Counted from the stretch's first letter, positions 53,549 through 62,823 are shown. The stretch is DNA of 64,000 nucleotides from Thiomicrorhabdus sp033238645 (GCA_033238645.1 BQXR01000003.1:186001-250000); one strand, 5' to 3'. Numbers and translations: made by a program. The notes: generated from the letters alone by a model not told the origin.

Positions 53549-54643
53549 ATGTCAGGCAATACTATTGGACAAAATTTTCGTGTCACGACCTTTGGTGAAA
53601 GCCATGGTTTGGCTTTAGGTTGTATTGTTGATGGCTGCCCTCCAGGTCTTGAATTGACAGAAGCAGATATTCAAATTGAATTGGATAAGCGTAAGCCAGG
53701 TACCTCTAAGCATGCGACGGCACGTCGTGAAGATGATGTGGTACAAATCTTATCAGGAGTCTTTGAAGGTAAAACAACAGGTACTCCGATTGGCTTGTTA
53801 ATTCATAACACAGATCAACGCTCTGGCGACTACTCTAAAGTGGCAGAAACTTTCCGTCCTTCACATGCTGATTATACTTACACACAAAAGTATGGCTTTC
53901 GTGACTATCGTGGTGGCGGGCGCTCTTCTGCACGTGAAACGGCAATGCGAGTCGCAGCGGGGGCGATTGCTAAAAAATATCTTAAAGATCGTTTAGGTAT
54001 TGAGATTAAAGGCTACCTATCTCAGCTTGGGCCAATCAAAGTTGAAAATATCACTTGGCCGTTTGATAACGACAATGTCTACTTCTGCCCAGACAAAGAT
54101 AAACAGGAAGAGATTCGTCTTTATATGGATGAGTTACTTAAGCAAAAAAATTCTGTCGGTGCCAAAATTACGATTATCGCTAAAAATGTCCCAGTTGGAT
54201 TGGGTGAGCCAGTCTTTGATCGTTTAGATGCAGATTTAGCACACGCTTTAATGAGCATCAATGCTGTTAAAGGCGTTGAGATTGGTGATGGCTTTGAAGC
54301 TGCATCGCAAAAGGGCACTGAGCACCGTGATGAGATGTCACCAGAAGGTTTCTTATCAAATCACGCAGGGGGGATCCTCGGTGGTATCTCTACAGGGCAA
54401 GATATTATCGCGCATATTGCGATGAAACCAACTTCAAGTATTATGACACCAGGTAAGAGTATTACCACAGATGGTCAAGCGACTGAGATGGTCACCAAAG
54501 GGCGTCATGATCCTTGTGTCGGTATCCGTGCAACGCCTATTGCGGAAGCAAAAATGGCAATAGTTTTACTAGACCACTTTATGCGTAACCGTGCTCAGAA
54601 TGGTGATGTGGTGCCTCCGATTATGGATTTAGCTAAACTGTAA
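53549..54643 (+). CDS. aroC: Chorismate synthase
   Basis: AroC removes phosphate from EPSP to give chorismate, the last step of the shikimate pathway, using reduced FMN. The signatures GESHGLALGCIVDGCPPG, RGGGRSSARETAMRVAAGA and GRHDPCVGIRATPIAEA are all present. Length is 364 residues, normal for the family. A clear terminator follows. Confidence 0.98.
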   Translation: MSGNTIGQNFRVTTFGESHGLALGCIVDGCPPGLELTEADIQIELDKRKPGTSKHATARREDDVVQILSGVFEGKTTGTPIGLLIHNTDQRSGDYSKVAETFRPSHADYTYTQKYGFRDYRGGGRSSARETAMRVAAGAIAKKYLKDRLGIEIKGYLSQLGPIKVENITWPFDNDNVYFCPDKDKQEEIRLYMDELLKQKNSVGAKITIIAKNVPVGLGEPVFDRLDADLAHALMSINAVKGVEIGDGFEAASQKGTEHRDEMSPEGFLSNHAGGILGGISTGQDIIAHIAMKPTSSIMTPGKSITTDGQATEMVTKGRHDPCVGIRATPIAEAKMAIVLLDHFMRNRAQNGDVVPPIMDLAKL

Positions 54644-54693
54644 TTTTTTAGGTCAGTCCATTTTCAGACTAAAGCACACAATAGAATATACAG

Positions 54694-54733
54694 AAAAACG
54701 GAGTATCCATACTTTTGTGGCTACTCCGTTTTT
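54694..54733 (+). terminator. Intrinsic terminator after aroC
   Basis: AAAAACGGAGTA and TACTCCGTTTTT form a 12-bp perfect stem. It lies 50 bases after the aroC stop codon. Confidence 0.88.
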
Positions 54734-54783
54734 GTTTTAAAGCTTTAAGTTATTTAACCCTTTATAAGAACAAATACTTCTCC

Positions 54784-55941
54784 ATGCCAAACCAACCCCA
54801 GCAGCCGATGAATCGACCTCTGTTTCAGCGTTTATCCCTACACTACTTTTTTTACTTTAGTGTACTCGGAGCGTTGCTGCCTTATATTGGCCTTTACTTT
54901 CAATCCTTGGGCTTAAATGCTATAGAGATTGGACAGTTGTTAGCGGTATTGTTGGGAACAAAAATTATTGCCCCTAATCTCTGGGGCTGGTTGGCAGATC
55001 GATCAGGCTTGTCTATTCGCTGGGTTCGATTAGCCACAGGCTTAACCTTAATCTTCGCTTTAGGACTGCTGTGGTTTGATAGCTTTTGGGGACTATTCTT
55101 TACCATTCTATTTTTCAGTTTTTTTTGGCACGCCTCCTTGCCACAATTTGAATCTTATACTTTTGGTTGCCTAGGGGATGAGAAACACCGCTATGGTGAG
55201 ATTCGTCTTTGGGGATCTATAGGGTTTATTGCTGCGGTTTTAGCGATAGGTTGGCAAGTAGAACACTTCTCTATTGCTTGGTTACCCATTGATCTGTTTG
55301 TCCTGTTAGCTGTTGTTTGGCTGAGTAGTTATTTAGTCAAAGATCGTGCGCATCATCGTCATGAGAACGTATCGACAGGCTTTATTGAAATAGTAAAGCA
55401 GCCTGCTGTGGTGAGTTTATTGGTGGTGAGCTTTTTGGTACAGCTTTCGCATGGTGTTTATTACGCTTTTTTTACCATTCACTTGAGTGGACTAGGCTAC
55501 GATAAAACCACGATTGCTTGGCTGTGGGCTCTAGGGGTGATTGCCGAGGTGTTGGTCTTTTACTGGATGAGTCTGATTTTTAGGACTTATCCAGTACGTT
55601 TTCTAATTCTACTGAGCATTGTCTTAACCATGATCCGTTGGATGATAAATGCCTATTTAGCAGACTCTTTAGTTTGGATGTTGTTTGCTCAGTTATTGCA
55701 TGCGGCTAGTTTCGGCCTATTTCATGCCGCAGCGATTCACCTGATTGATGAACACTTTAAAGGCAAACATCACGGTAAAGGTCAAGCAATCTTCGCGGCA
55801 TCCAGCCATGGTTTGGGCGGCGCATTAGGCATGTTAATGGCGGGCTATGCTTGGAGTTTGGGCGGTGCAGAGCTGAGCTATGGTTTAAGTGCTTTGGCAG
55901 TACTGATCTCATTCGTCATTGCTTATCGTTGGGTGAAATAG
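54784..55941 (+). CDS. MFS transporter, HcaT/LacY-like
   Basis: This is a 12-helix major facilitator protein of 385 residues. The first helix begins SLHYFFYFSVLGALLPYIGL, and the loop after helix 2 reads GWLADRSG. The segment EIRLWGSIGFI after helix 4 is typical of the MFS_1_like group (3-phenylpropionate and nucleoside permeases). The substrate is unknown. ATG 54784 is preferred because an ATG at 54715 lies inside the aroC terminator. Confidence 0.82.
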   Translation: MPNQPQQPMNRPLFQRLSLHYFFYFSVLGALLPYIGLYFQSLGLNAIEIGQLLAVLLGTKIIAPNLWGWLADRSGLSIRWVRLATGLTLIFALGLLWFDSFWGLFFTILFFSFFWHASLPQFESYTFGCLGDEKHRYGEIRLWGSIGFIAAVLAIGWQVEHFSIAWLPIDLFVLLAVVWLSSYLVKDRAHHRHENVSTGFIEIVKQPAVVSLLVVSFLVQLSHGVYYAFFTIHLSGLGYDKTTIAWLWALGVIAEVLVFYWMSLIFRTYPVRFLILLSIVLTMIRWMINAYLADSLVWMLFAQLLHAASFGLFHAAAIHLIDEHFKGKHHGKGQAIFAASSHGLGGALGMLMAGYAWSLGGAELSYGLSALAVLISFVIAYRWVK

Positions 55942-55984
55942 TTTGTAGATCGATAAGTAAATTCATTTTAGAATGTAAATTATA

Positions 55985-56002
55985 TTTTAGGCAGGGGGGG
56001 TA
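55985..56002 (+). repeat. G-run repeat, copy 11 (before gloA)
   Basis: TTTTAGGCA followed by seven G and TA. It lies three bases before the gloA ATG, where the G run can act as the ribosome-binding site. Confidence 0.75.
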
Positions 56003-56003
56003 C

Positions 56004-56399
56004 ATGCGTTTATTACACACAATGTTACGAGTCGGTAACTTAGAAAAATCAATTCAGTTTTATACCGAAGTTTTAGGCATGCAGTTGATTCGTCAAAAAG
56101 ACTATCCACAAGGTGAGTTTACTTTAGCCTTTTTAGGGTATGCCAACGAAGAAGAGCATACCGTTTTAGAACTAACTTATAATTGGAATACTGATGGTTA
56201 TGAGCTAGGTTCTGGATATGGTCATATCGCGATTGAGGTAGCCGATGTCTATGCGACGGCTGATGCGATTAAAAATTCGGGTGGCAAAATCATTCGTGAA
56301 GCGGGGCCAATGAATTCAGGTTCAACTATTATTGCTTTTGCTGAAGATCCTGATGGCTACCAAATAGAGTTCATCGGTGAGAACCACATTCGTCGCTAA
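56004..56399 (+). CDS. gloA: Lactoylglutathione lyase (glyoxalase I)
   Basis: GloA converts the hemithioacetal of methylglyoxal and glutathione to S-lactoylglutathione. The 131-residue protein begins MRLLHTMLRVGNLEKSIQFY. The four metal ligands of the nickel-type enzyme are His5, the Glu in HTVLELTYNW, the His in GYGHIAIEV and the Glu in GYQIEFIGEN. The start at 56004 gives the standard N-terminus. The only site resembling a ribosome-binding sequence is the G-run repeat just upstream. Confidence 0.95.
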   Translation: MRLLHTMLRVGNLEKSIQFYTEVLGMQLIRQKDYPQGEFTLAFLGYANEEEHTVLELTYNWNTDGYELGSGYGHIAIEVADVYATADAIKNSGGKIIREAGPMNSGSTIIAFAEDPDGYQIEFIGENHIRR

Positions 56400-56406
56400 C
56401 AATAAT

Positions 56407-56423
56407 ATGAGTAGGGGGGGTAA
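56407..56423 (+). repeat. G-run repeat, copy 12
   Basis: ATGAGTA followed by seven G and TAAA. It is just past the gloA stop codon, about 400 bases from copy 11, so gloA lies between two copies. Confidence 0.75.
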
Positions 56424-56530
56424 AAAGAGTGTTAATTTAAGCAGTTAGCATAATTAATTTTATTTTAAAAGAACTCTTAAGCTATAATCCTGAAAAAATT
56501 AATAATCCTCATTTGATAAAAGGAAGAATC

Positions 56531-56845
56531 ATGTCTAAGTTTGAAAATGTCACAATCTTAAAAGAAGCATCAGTTTATTTTGACGGTAAAGTCACTAGCC
56601 GTACTGTTCTGTTTGCTGATGGCACTAGAAAGACCTTAGGTATTATGATGCCAGGCGAGTATGAGTTTGGTGCTGAATTAGCAGAGATCATGGAGATGCA
56701 ATCTGGTAATGTTGAAGTCTTGCTACCGGGCGAAACCGAGTGGAAAGCGATTCCTAATGGGACTAGCTTTAATGTGCCAGCTAACTCTAAGTTTAGTATT
56801 AAAGTAAATGATATTGCAGACTACTGCTGCTCTTATATCGTTTAA
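56531..56845 (+). CDS. ppnP: Pyrimidine/purine nucleoside phosphorylase
   Basis: This 104-residue cupin-like protein of the PpnP (YaiE, DUF1255) family has the segments VYFDGKVTSRTVLFADGTRK and LGIMMPGEYEFGAELAEIME. PpnP splits several nucleosides with phosphate. ATG 56531 follows AAAGGAAG. A terminator follows the stop codon. Confidence 0.93.
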   Translation: MSKFENVTILKEASVYFDGKVTSRTVLFADGTRKTLGIMMPGEYEFGAELAEIMEMQSGNVEVLLPGETEWKAIPNGTSFNVPANSKFSIKVNDIADYCCSYIV

Positions 56846-56881
56846 TTTTATCTTAAACCAATTCTCTTTTCGGTTTAAATC

Positions 56882-56917
56882 AAAAAGCCCCGCTAACTAA
56901 GTTAGCGGGGCTTTTTT
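56882..56917. terminator. Bidirectional intrinsic terminator
   Basis: AAAAAGCCCCGCTAAC and GTTAGCGGGGCTTTTTT form a long GC-rich stem with A and T tracts. It serves ppnP and the convergent small minus-strand gene. Confidence 0.92.
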
Positions 56918-56961
56918 AATTTTGAATGAGTTAAATGTAAAGTAAGGGATTGTTCTAAAGA

Positions 56962-57102
56962 CTAATCTTGTGGCGTTTGCTTTAGTTTACGCTTCTCTTT
57001 TTGGATGCGTACTAGTTTGCCGACCAGAGCGGGTCCTAAATGTAAAAGCACTAGTAGTACACAAACCCCCGCGGCTATTTCCCCGATATAGTTAATCCAC
57101 AT
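56962..57102 (-). CDS. Small single-helix membrane protein, divergent from sulP
   Basis: This 46-residue frame has ATG 57102 seven bases after AAGGA. It encodes one hydrophobic helix (about residues 9-28, IAAGVCVLLVLLHLGPALVG) and then a strongly basic tail (KLVRIQKEKRKLKQ). It has its own ribosome-binding site and ends before a strong bidirectional terminator, which supports a real gene. It is divergent from the SulP transporter, 85 bases away, so a role as an accessory subunit is possible. I know no family for it. Confidence 0.55.
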   Translation of the reverse strand: MWINYIGEIAAGVCVLLVLLHLGPALVGKLVRIQKEKRKLKQTPQD

Positions 57103-57187
57103 AGCCTATTCCTTATAAATCATTGATTATTCAATAATTGTACTGTGTTTTTGTTAGAATTTGCACACTTTAATTTTAGGAGTTTAC

Positions 57188-58768
57188 ATGAACCATCCGA
57201 GTCAGCCATTTAATTGGCAAACTTATAAGAATGATACGCTGTCAGGTATTACAGTTGCCTTAGCTTTAGTACCTGAGGCTGTGGCTTTTGCATTTGTTGC
57301 GGGTGTTCACCCTTTAGTGGGGCTTTATGCTGCTATTATTGTTGGAATGATCACCGCTGTATTTGGTGGTCGTCCAGGTATGATCACGGCTGCGGCAGGT
57401 TCTTTAGCGGTTGTTATGATGCATTTGGTGATGGAGCACGGTGCTTCTTTCTTATTCTTAGCCGTTATTATGATGGGGGTCTTTCAGATCTTTATCGGCA
57501 TAATGAAGTGGGGACGATTTATTCGGATGGTGCCCAGCTCCGTGATGCTTGGTTTTGTAAATGGACTTGCGCTGATTATTCTTGTGGCTCAGTTCACACA
57601 GTTTAAAGACATCAATGGGGATTGGTTAGCGGGTGATAGCTTGAATATCATGATCATGATTATTGTTGCAACCCTAGCCATTATCTATCTACTGCCTAGA
57701 ATCACTAAAGTGATCCCTTCAGCTTTAGCGGCTATTGTATTGGTCTCTCTTGCGGTGGTTATGTTTGATATTAATGCGGTTACCGTTGGTGATAAAGCCT
57801 CTGTTTCAGGAACTTTAGAGTCGCTTATTTATGGTGATGGTGTCGAGGGTGGTTTCCAAGGTTTGAGCTGGGTTACTACGCTACCTGAAGGTTTCTGGAG
57901 CTTAGAGACACTGTGGATTGTGCTACCTTATGCCATTATCTTGACCATTATTGGTTCAGTTGAATCACTATTAACCATGACGTTAATTGATGATATTACG
58001 GGTACACGTGGTAAAGCGAATAAAGAGTGTATCGCTTTAGGTGCCGCAAACTGTACTGCAGGTGCTTTTGGAACGATGGGTGGTTGTGCACTGATTGGTC
58101 AGTCTATGATCAATGTAAACTCAGGCGGTACGGGGCGTTGGTCTGGTATCTCTGCTGCTTTAGGTTTGATCGTCATTGTACTGCTCGCATCCTCTTGGAT
58201 TGAGATGGTTCCAGTGGGAGCTTTGGTCGGTTTGATGTTCTTCGTGGTGGTTGCAACTTTCAACTGGTCTAGTTGGAACATTATGCGTGGTATGAGTAAG
58301 GCTGATGCATTTGTAATGGTATTGGTAACGGTTTTAACGGTGATGTTTGATTTAGCGGTAGCAGTGATTGCAGGTGTGGTTGTAGCAGCATTAGTGTTTG
58401 CCTGGGAACATGCACAGCGTATCTTATTAGAGCAGTCTACAGAAGAGGTGGATGGGCATACGATTAAGACCTATAAAGTTAATGGTCCGCTGTTCTTTGC
58501 TTCAGCTAAAAACTTCATTGATATGTTTGACCCTGAGAATGATCCTAATTGTGTCAAAATCGATTTTATGCACTCGCGAGTATATGATCACTCAGGACTT
58601 GAGGCGATTGATACTCTCACTAAGAAGTATCAGGCAGCGGGTAAAAAACTGGTGTTACAACACTTGAGCCCAGAGTGCCAGATCTTGTTAGACGGCGCTA
58701 AAGACCTTGTAGAGATCAATGTTTCAGAAGATCCGCACTACCATGTTTCTACCAGTGGTAAGCAGTAG
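57188..58768 (+). CDS. SulP-family anion transporter, possible bicarbonate transporter
   Basis: This 526-residue protein has the SulP transport core of many helices (starting NDTLSGITVALALVPEAVAF, with GMITAVFGGRPGMITAAAGS) and a C-terminal STAS domain (about 425-520, VNGPLFFASAKNFIDMF). SulP members move sulfate, or bicarbonate as in BicA. With a carbonic anhydrase in the same window and an autotrophic context, dissolved inorganic carbon is a plausible substrate, but sulfate cannot be excluded. ATG 57188 follows TTAGGAG. Confidence 0.88.
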   Translation: MNHPSQPFNWQTYKNDTLSGITVALALVPEAVAFAFVAGVHPLVGLYAAIIVGMITAVFGGRPGMITAAAGSLAVVMMHLVMEHGASFLFLAVIMMGVFQIFIGIMKWGRFIRMVPSSVMLGFVNGLALIILVAQFTQFKDINGDWLAGDSLNIMIMIIVATLAIIYLLPRITKVIPSALAAIVLVSLAVVMFDINAVTVGDKASVSGTLESLIYGDGVEGGFQGLSWVTTLPEGFWSLETLWIVLPYAIILTIIGSVESLLTMTLIDDITGTRGKANKECIALGAANCTAGAFGTMGGCALIGQSMINVNSGGTGRWSGISAALGLIVIVLLASSWIEMVPVGALVGLMFFVVVATFNWSSWNIMRGMSKADAFVMVLVTVLTVMFDLAVAVIAGVVVAALVFAWEHAQRILLEQSTEEVDGHTIKTYKVNGPLFFASAKNFIDMFDPENDPNCVKIDFMHSRVYDHSGLEAIDTLTKKYQAAGKKLVLQHLSPECQILLDGAKDLVEINVSEDPHYHVSTSGKQ

Positions 58769-58792
58769 TTAATTATTGTTGATCTATTTAAG

Positions 58793-58816
58793 AAGCGCCT
58801 AAGGGCGCTTTTTTTA
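58793..58816 (+). terminator. Intrinsic terminator after sulP
   Basis: AAGCGCC-TAA-GGGCGCTT hairpin followed by T7. Confidence 0.85.
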
Positions 58817-59027
58817 TAAAGGCGTGTTCATCAGCTTATCTGAAAGTCTTAACGTACTATTTCTCTTCGGTGATCAGTATGTATTCGCTCAAGCTAGCAG
58901 TATTACTGTTAATCATATTAAATTCAATAAGATAAATAATGATAATAATTGATATGCCGTATGGTTTTTTTGGCTTATAGATGCGAGAATTGAAGTTTTA
59001 TGGCTTATTTTAAGATAATGAATATAG

Positions 59028-60770
59028 ATGAAAGAGAAGAGTTGGATTACATTTTTGGCAATAGGTCCGATGCTACTCATTCCTGTCATGGTAGCGTTGA
59101 TCTCTTTTGTTTTTATTACTGCAGAGAAGAGCAAGTTAGATAGCAGCTTATCTCGTATGGAACAAGATACGATTAGCTACCTTAAGTCAACGATACATTC
59201 AAAAGTGAATAACATCGTTGATCTAGCTGCCTATCGCAACTCAGTGGTCAAAGCAGAACTTCACCTTCGCATCCAACAACGAGTGGATGATGCTTGCAAA
59301 ATCGCCAGCCAACTTTATACGCTTTACTCCCCTATAAAGAGCGAACAAGAGGTTAAAAGACTGATAGTTGAAGCCTTGAGACCTTTAGTTTGGAACCAAG
59401 GTGAAAGCTTTATTTGGATTTTAGATTTTGATGGTGTTGCTAAACTAGAGCCAGATTATTTACGTCATTTAGAAGGTAAATCGGTTATTGATTTAAAAGA
59501 TGCCACAGGACGTGAAGTTATTAAGGAAGAGATTGAACTTGTTCAAACGAAAGGGCATGGGTTTATTTGGGATACCTCTACTAAAGCTAATGCAGGTGTG
59601 GATGAGCAATTTGATCAGTTAGTCTATGTTAAAGGGATGGGCATTTATAACTGGTATATGGGCTCAGCAGAGTTTTTGGACACCGCCACTAAATACTCTG
59701 ATGGGCGTTTATTGGCAGAGGTGAGTAAATTTAGTAAAGAGGGCAGTGATTACTTTTTTATTGTCAATAAGGAGGGTGTGCTGCTCCTAAATCATGCTCG
59801 CCCCGATTTAGTCGGGAAAAAAATCTCTGTAGAAAAGTTTCCTAACTATGATGAAATCCTTGTCAAAATCAAGAAAGCGAGCCTAAATCCAGAAGGGGGG
59901 TTTATCGAGTATAGATGGCTAAATCCTTTAGTGAATCGAGAAGAAGATAAGATTACTTATGTCCGCGCAGTACCCGGTGTAGACTGGGTAGTTGGTAGTG
60001 GTTTTCACCCAGCAGATATACATCGTGAAATGGTGCCTAAAATTGCAGAGAGTTCAGCGTTAAATCAAGCTGAACTTGAACGGTTACAAGAGATAGGACT
60101 ATGGAGCTTCATTTTATCTATCTTTGTTTCTGTTGCTCTTTCATTTGCCGTCTACCGTTTACTGTGGAGCTATCGTGAGAAGGTAGAGAATAAGAATCGA
60201 GAGTTGACTGATTTAAACAATCAATTTGAGGTTAAGGTCTCTAATAGAACTAAGGCACTTGAAGTGGTGAATGATGAATTAGAGATTCTCGCTAGAACAG
60301 ATAGTCTAACGGGCATTAATAATCGTTTTGCATTTATGGATATCATTGCGACAGAGGTTAAACATGCTGCTCAGTCAGGAGAGGATTTAGCCCTGATTAT
60401 CTTTGATATAGATCTATTTAAAGTAGTTAATGATCAGCATGGACATGATGTGGGTGACTCTGTATTAATTGAGCAAGCCAGAGTGGTCAATGACTGTCTG
60501 AGAGAGGATGATTCTTTTTCCCGTTTAGGCGGGGAGGAGTTTGGTATTATCCTGCCTAATACGGAGCTTGCAGTCGCTAAACAGGTTGCAGAATGTATCA
60601 GAGTTGCGTTCGAAAATTATCCCTTCACAACAGCGGGTCAGGTTACCATTAGTTTGGGGGTGGGTCTTTATCAAGCAGGTACAGAATCTAACCAACTGAT
60701 TAAGCGGGTGGATGTTGCACTTTATGATGCAAAAAGAACAGGCAGAAACCGTGTCTGTATCGCTAAATAA
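59028..60770 (+). CDS. Diguanylate cyclase with double Cache sensor
   Basis: This 580-residue protein has an N-terminal helix (about 5-30), an extracytoplasmic double Cache region (about 40-350, with GESFIWILDFDGVAKLEPDY and GIYNWYMGSAEF in the first and VDWVVGSGFHPADI in the second), and a second helix (about 362-384). A short coiled coil leads to a GGDEF domain. The active site is GGEEF, with a REDD inhibitory site five residues upstream. It probably senses a small ligand in the periplasm and makes c-di-GMP. It is a single gene with its own terminator. Confidence 0.9.
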   Translation: MKEKSWITFLAIGPMLLIPVMVALISFVFITAEKSKLDSSLSRMEQDTISYLKSTIHSKVNNIVDLAAYRNSVVKAELHLRIQQRVDDACKIASQLYTLYSPIKSEQEVKRLIVEALRPLVWNQGESFIWILDFDGVAKLEPDYLRHLEGKSVIDLKDATGREVIKEEIELVQTKGHGFIWDTSTKANAGVDEQFDQLVYVKGMGIYNWYMGSAEFLDTATKYSDGRLLAEVSKFSKEGSDYFFIVNKEGVLLLNHARPDLVGKKISVEKFPNYDEILVKIKKASLNPEGGFIEYRWLNPLVNREEDKITYVRAVPGVDWVVGSGFHPADIHREMVPKIAESSALNQAELERLQEIGLWSFILSIFVSVALSFAVYRLLWSYREKVENKNRELTDLNNQFEVKVSNRTKALEVVNDELEILARTDSLTGINNRFAFMDIIATEVKHAAQSGEDLALIIFDIDLFKVVNDQHGHDVGDSVLIEQARVVNDCLREDDSFSRLGGEEFGIILPNTELAVAKQVAECIRVAFENYPFTTAGQVTISLGVGLYQAGTESNQLIKRVDVALYDAKRTGRNRVCIAK

Positions 60771-60826
60771 ATCCATTTAAATCATCATTCTATGGGTATC
60801 CCTATTCAATTAGTCAGCACTTTTAA

Positions 60827-60859
60827 AGCATGCTAGGTCAGCCTAGGGTGCTTTTTTTA
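60827..60859 (+). terminator. Intrinsic terminator after the Cache-GGDEF gene
   Basis: AGCA-TG-CTAGG-TCAG-CCTAG-GG-TGCT hairpin followed by T7. Confidence 0.8.
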
Positions 60860-60980
60860 TGTCTAATATTTTAACGTTCATAAACAAATGGTTATACCCT
60901 GTATTTATTGTTGTTATGGATAGGGAGTGGTTTCTGAAGTTGGCTGTAGGATAATGTGCGGCTAATTCTTGGAGAGCCAT

Positions 60981-61787
60981 ATGCTAAAGCTGGTTGTATC
61001 AGATCTGGACGGTACGCTACTAGATCCACAACATCAATTAACCCCGCGAACACTGACGGCAGTACAAAGCTTAGTCGAGCAGGGGGTGCAGTTTATGATC
61101 GCAACAGGGCGGCACTATCAGGATGTCTGTTTGATTACTGAGCAACTCGGTGTAGAGGTTTGTTTGATTACCTCAAATGGTGCACGTATCCATAATCATT
61201 TAGGGGAGCTGCTCTATGAAAACCAGATGCCAACTTATTTGGTCGAGAAGGTTATTGAACTGTCCAGTGATTTTACGGTACATCGTAACCTCTATCAGCA
61301 GGAGAGCTGGTTGGTTGAAGCCCCGAATGAGGCGCTATTAGCTATACATGATGCCACTGGTTTTAGTTATCAGTTAACTAACTTTTCGCAAATAGAGCTA
61401 AGCCATATTGATAAGATCTATTTTACCGCTGACCACGATATTCTCGTTGAACTAGAGACGGTTTTAAAACAACACCTGTCAGAAGATCTATACATCACCT
61501 TTACCTCACCAGAGTATTTAGAGGTGATGAATTTAGGCGTATCAAAAGGTAATGCACTTGAGATGTTATTAGCCCAAAAGGGCATTGAGCGTTGTGATGT
61601 GATGGCTTTAGGCGATGGCATGAATGATAGAGAGATGTTATCGATGGTAGGGCATCAGGTGGTGATGGACAATGCTTGTCATAAAGTAAAAGCACTATTT
61701 CCCAATTCACCCATTGCCAAAGCCAATAGCCAAGATGGCGTAGCTGACTATTTGGAACGTCATTTTTCACTGTTATGCAGTGAATAG
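60981..61787 (+). CDS. Cof-type HAD hydrolase (sugar phosphatase-like)
   Basis: This is a 268-residue HAD phosphatase of the Cof/type IIB group. Motif I is VVSDLDGTLLD, motif II ATGRH, motif III the Lys in GVSKGNALEML, and motif IV ALGDGMNDREML. Members remove phosphate from sugar phosphates, FMN or PLP. The substrate is not predictable. ATG 60981 follows TTGGAGAG. A TTG 12 bases earlier is less likely. Confidence 0.9.
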   Translation: MLKLVVSDLDGTLLDPQHQLTPRTLTAVQSLVEQGVQFMIATGRHYQDVCLITEQLGVEVCLITSNGARIHNHLGELLYENQMPTYLVEKVIELSSDFTVHRNLYQQESWLVEAPNEALLAIHDATGFSYQLTNFSQIELSHIDKIYFTADHDILVELETVLKQHLSEDLYITFTSPEYLEVMNLGVSKGNALEMLLAQKGIERCDVMALGDGMNDREMLSMVGHQVVMDNACHKVKALFPNSPIAKANSQDGVADYLERHFSLLCSE

Positions 61788-61830
61788 CTTAATGAAGCAG
61801 GTATAAATTAGTAGATTTTAAATCAAACTG

Positions 61831-61874
61831 AATTGAGCAGGGGGGGGGAACGATCCCCCCCCCCCTGCTCAATT
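61831..61874. repeat. G-run repeat, copy 13, as a perfect inverted pair (terminator-like)
   Basis: The left arm AATTGAGCA plus nine G (to 61848) is followed by AACGAT and then a right arm of eleven C plus TGCTCAATT (61855-61874). This is the only place where the element appears in the opposite orientation. It lies between the convergent HAD and ABC permease genes and could act as a terminator hairpin for both. Confidence 0.9.
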
Positions 61875-61899
61875 TGGTTTTTTGCTTTTAGAATGGTAA

Positions 61900-62823
61900 T
61901 TAAAGCGTTGTTTTTACGGTTTCTACCATTTTTATTGTGATTACTCGCTTTTGGCGTAGCTTCTTTTGAACTTGTAAAACCAGTATGGTGATAAAGAGCA
62001 AAATTCCTGCACTGACTGCAATCGAGGCTGAGATTGAACTGTCCAGAATATAGGATAGGCTATAACCAATTACCACCGCTGCTTGCGAATAAGCCACGGC
62101 CAACCACAGCATACTTTTGAGCGAAGAGGCTAATAGATAAGCACTACTGGCAGGAATGACTAATAGCGCGACGACCAAAATTGCGCCAACGGCATCGAAA
62201 GAGGCTACGGTGGTAATTGAGACTAAGGTCATTAAAAAGTAGTGCCAAAATACTACGTTAATGCCTAAAGAGATCGCAAGGTTAGGGTGGAAGGCCACTG
62301 TCTTCAGGCGATTAAACCCAACCACAATACTGATTAGAACAATACTAAAGACAATACCAATGCCCCAGAAAGCGCGTGGGCCAATCTCAAAACCACTTTC
62401 CTTGTCATTATCTAGACCACCAATAGTAATCGTATCAAAAGGCACAAAAGCAATTTCACCGTACAGAACACACTCCTGATCTAAATCGATCTGTCCCGCG
62501 TAGAGTGAGACTAAGATTACGCCAATGGCAAAAAACAGTGTAAAGATAATCCCGATACTGGCATCACTCTGTAGTTTACCAAAACGGTGTAGGCTATCAC
62601 TCAACCAAGCTGTGACTAAACCGATAATAACCGCCCCTCCCAGCATAACAGGCAGAGAGCGGCTGTCGGTAATTAGGTAGGCCAATACAATCCCCAACAA
62701 TACAGAGTGACTGATGGCATCGCCCATTAACGCTTGGCGGCGTAAGATCAGAAACACCCCTACCAACGCACAAGAGGCGGCAACTAGCGCAGCGGTGGCT
62801 AAGATCCAAATATCATTAATCAT
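61900..62823 (-). CDS. Metal ABC transporter permease (ZnuB/MntB family)
   Basis: This 307-residue ABC-3 family permease has about eight helices, with the typical ALMGDAISHSVLLGIVLAY near its start and SFDAVGAILVVALLVIPASS in the middle. It moves manganese, zinc or iron through the inner membrane with an ATPase and a binding protein that would lie to the right, outside the window. Its ATG overlaps the TGA of the upstream permease gene (ATGA), so the two are coupled. Confidence 0.9.
   Translation of the reverse strand: MINDIWILATAALVAASCALVGVFLILRRQALMGDAISHSVLLGIVLAYLITDSRSLPVMLGGAVIIGLVTAWLSDSLHRFGKLQSDASIGIIFTLFFAIGVILVSLYAGQIDLDQECVLYGEIAFVPFDTITIGGLDNDKESGFEIGPRAFWGIGIVFSIVLISIVVGFNRLKTVAFHPNLAISLGINVVFWHYFLMTLVSITTVASFDAVGAILVVALLVIPASSAYLLASSLKSMLWLAVAYSQAAVVIGYSLSYILDSSISASIAVSAGILLFITILVLQVQKKLRQKRVITIKMVETVKTTL

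Noticed and set aside
61076..61086. GAGCAGGGGGT in the HAD phosphatase gene
   Set aside because: Only five G, and it encodes EQGVQFMIATGR, a usual HAD segment. Coincidence is likely, though it matches the core.
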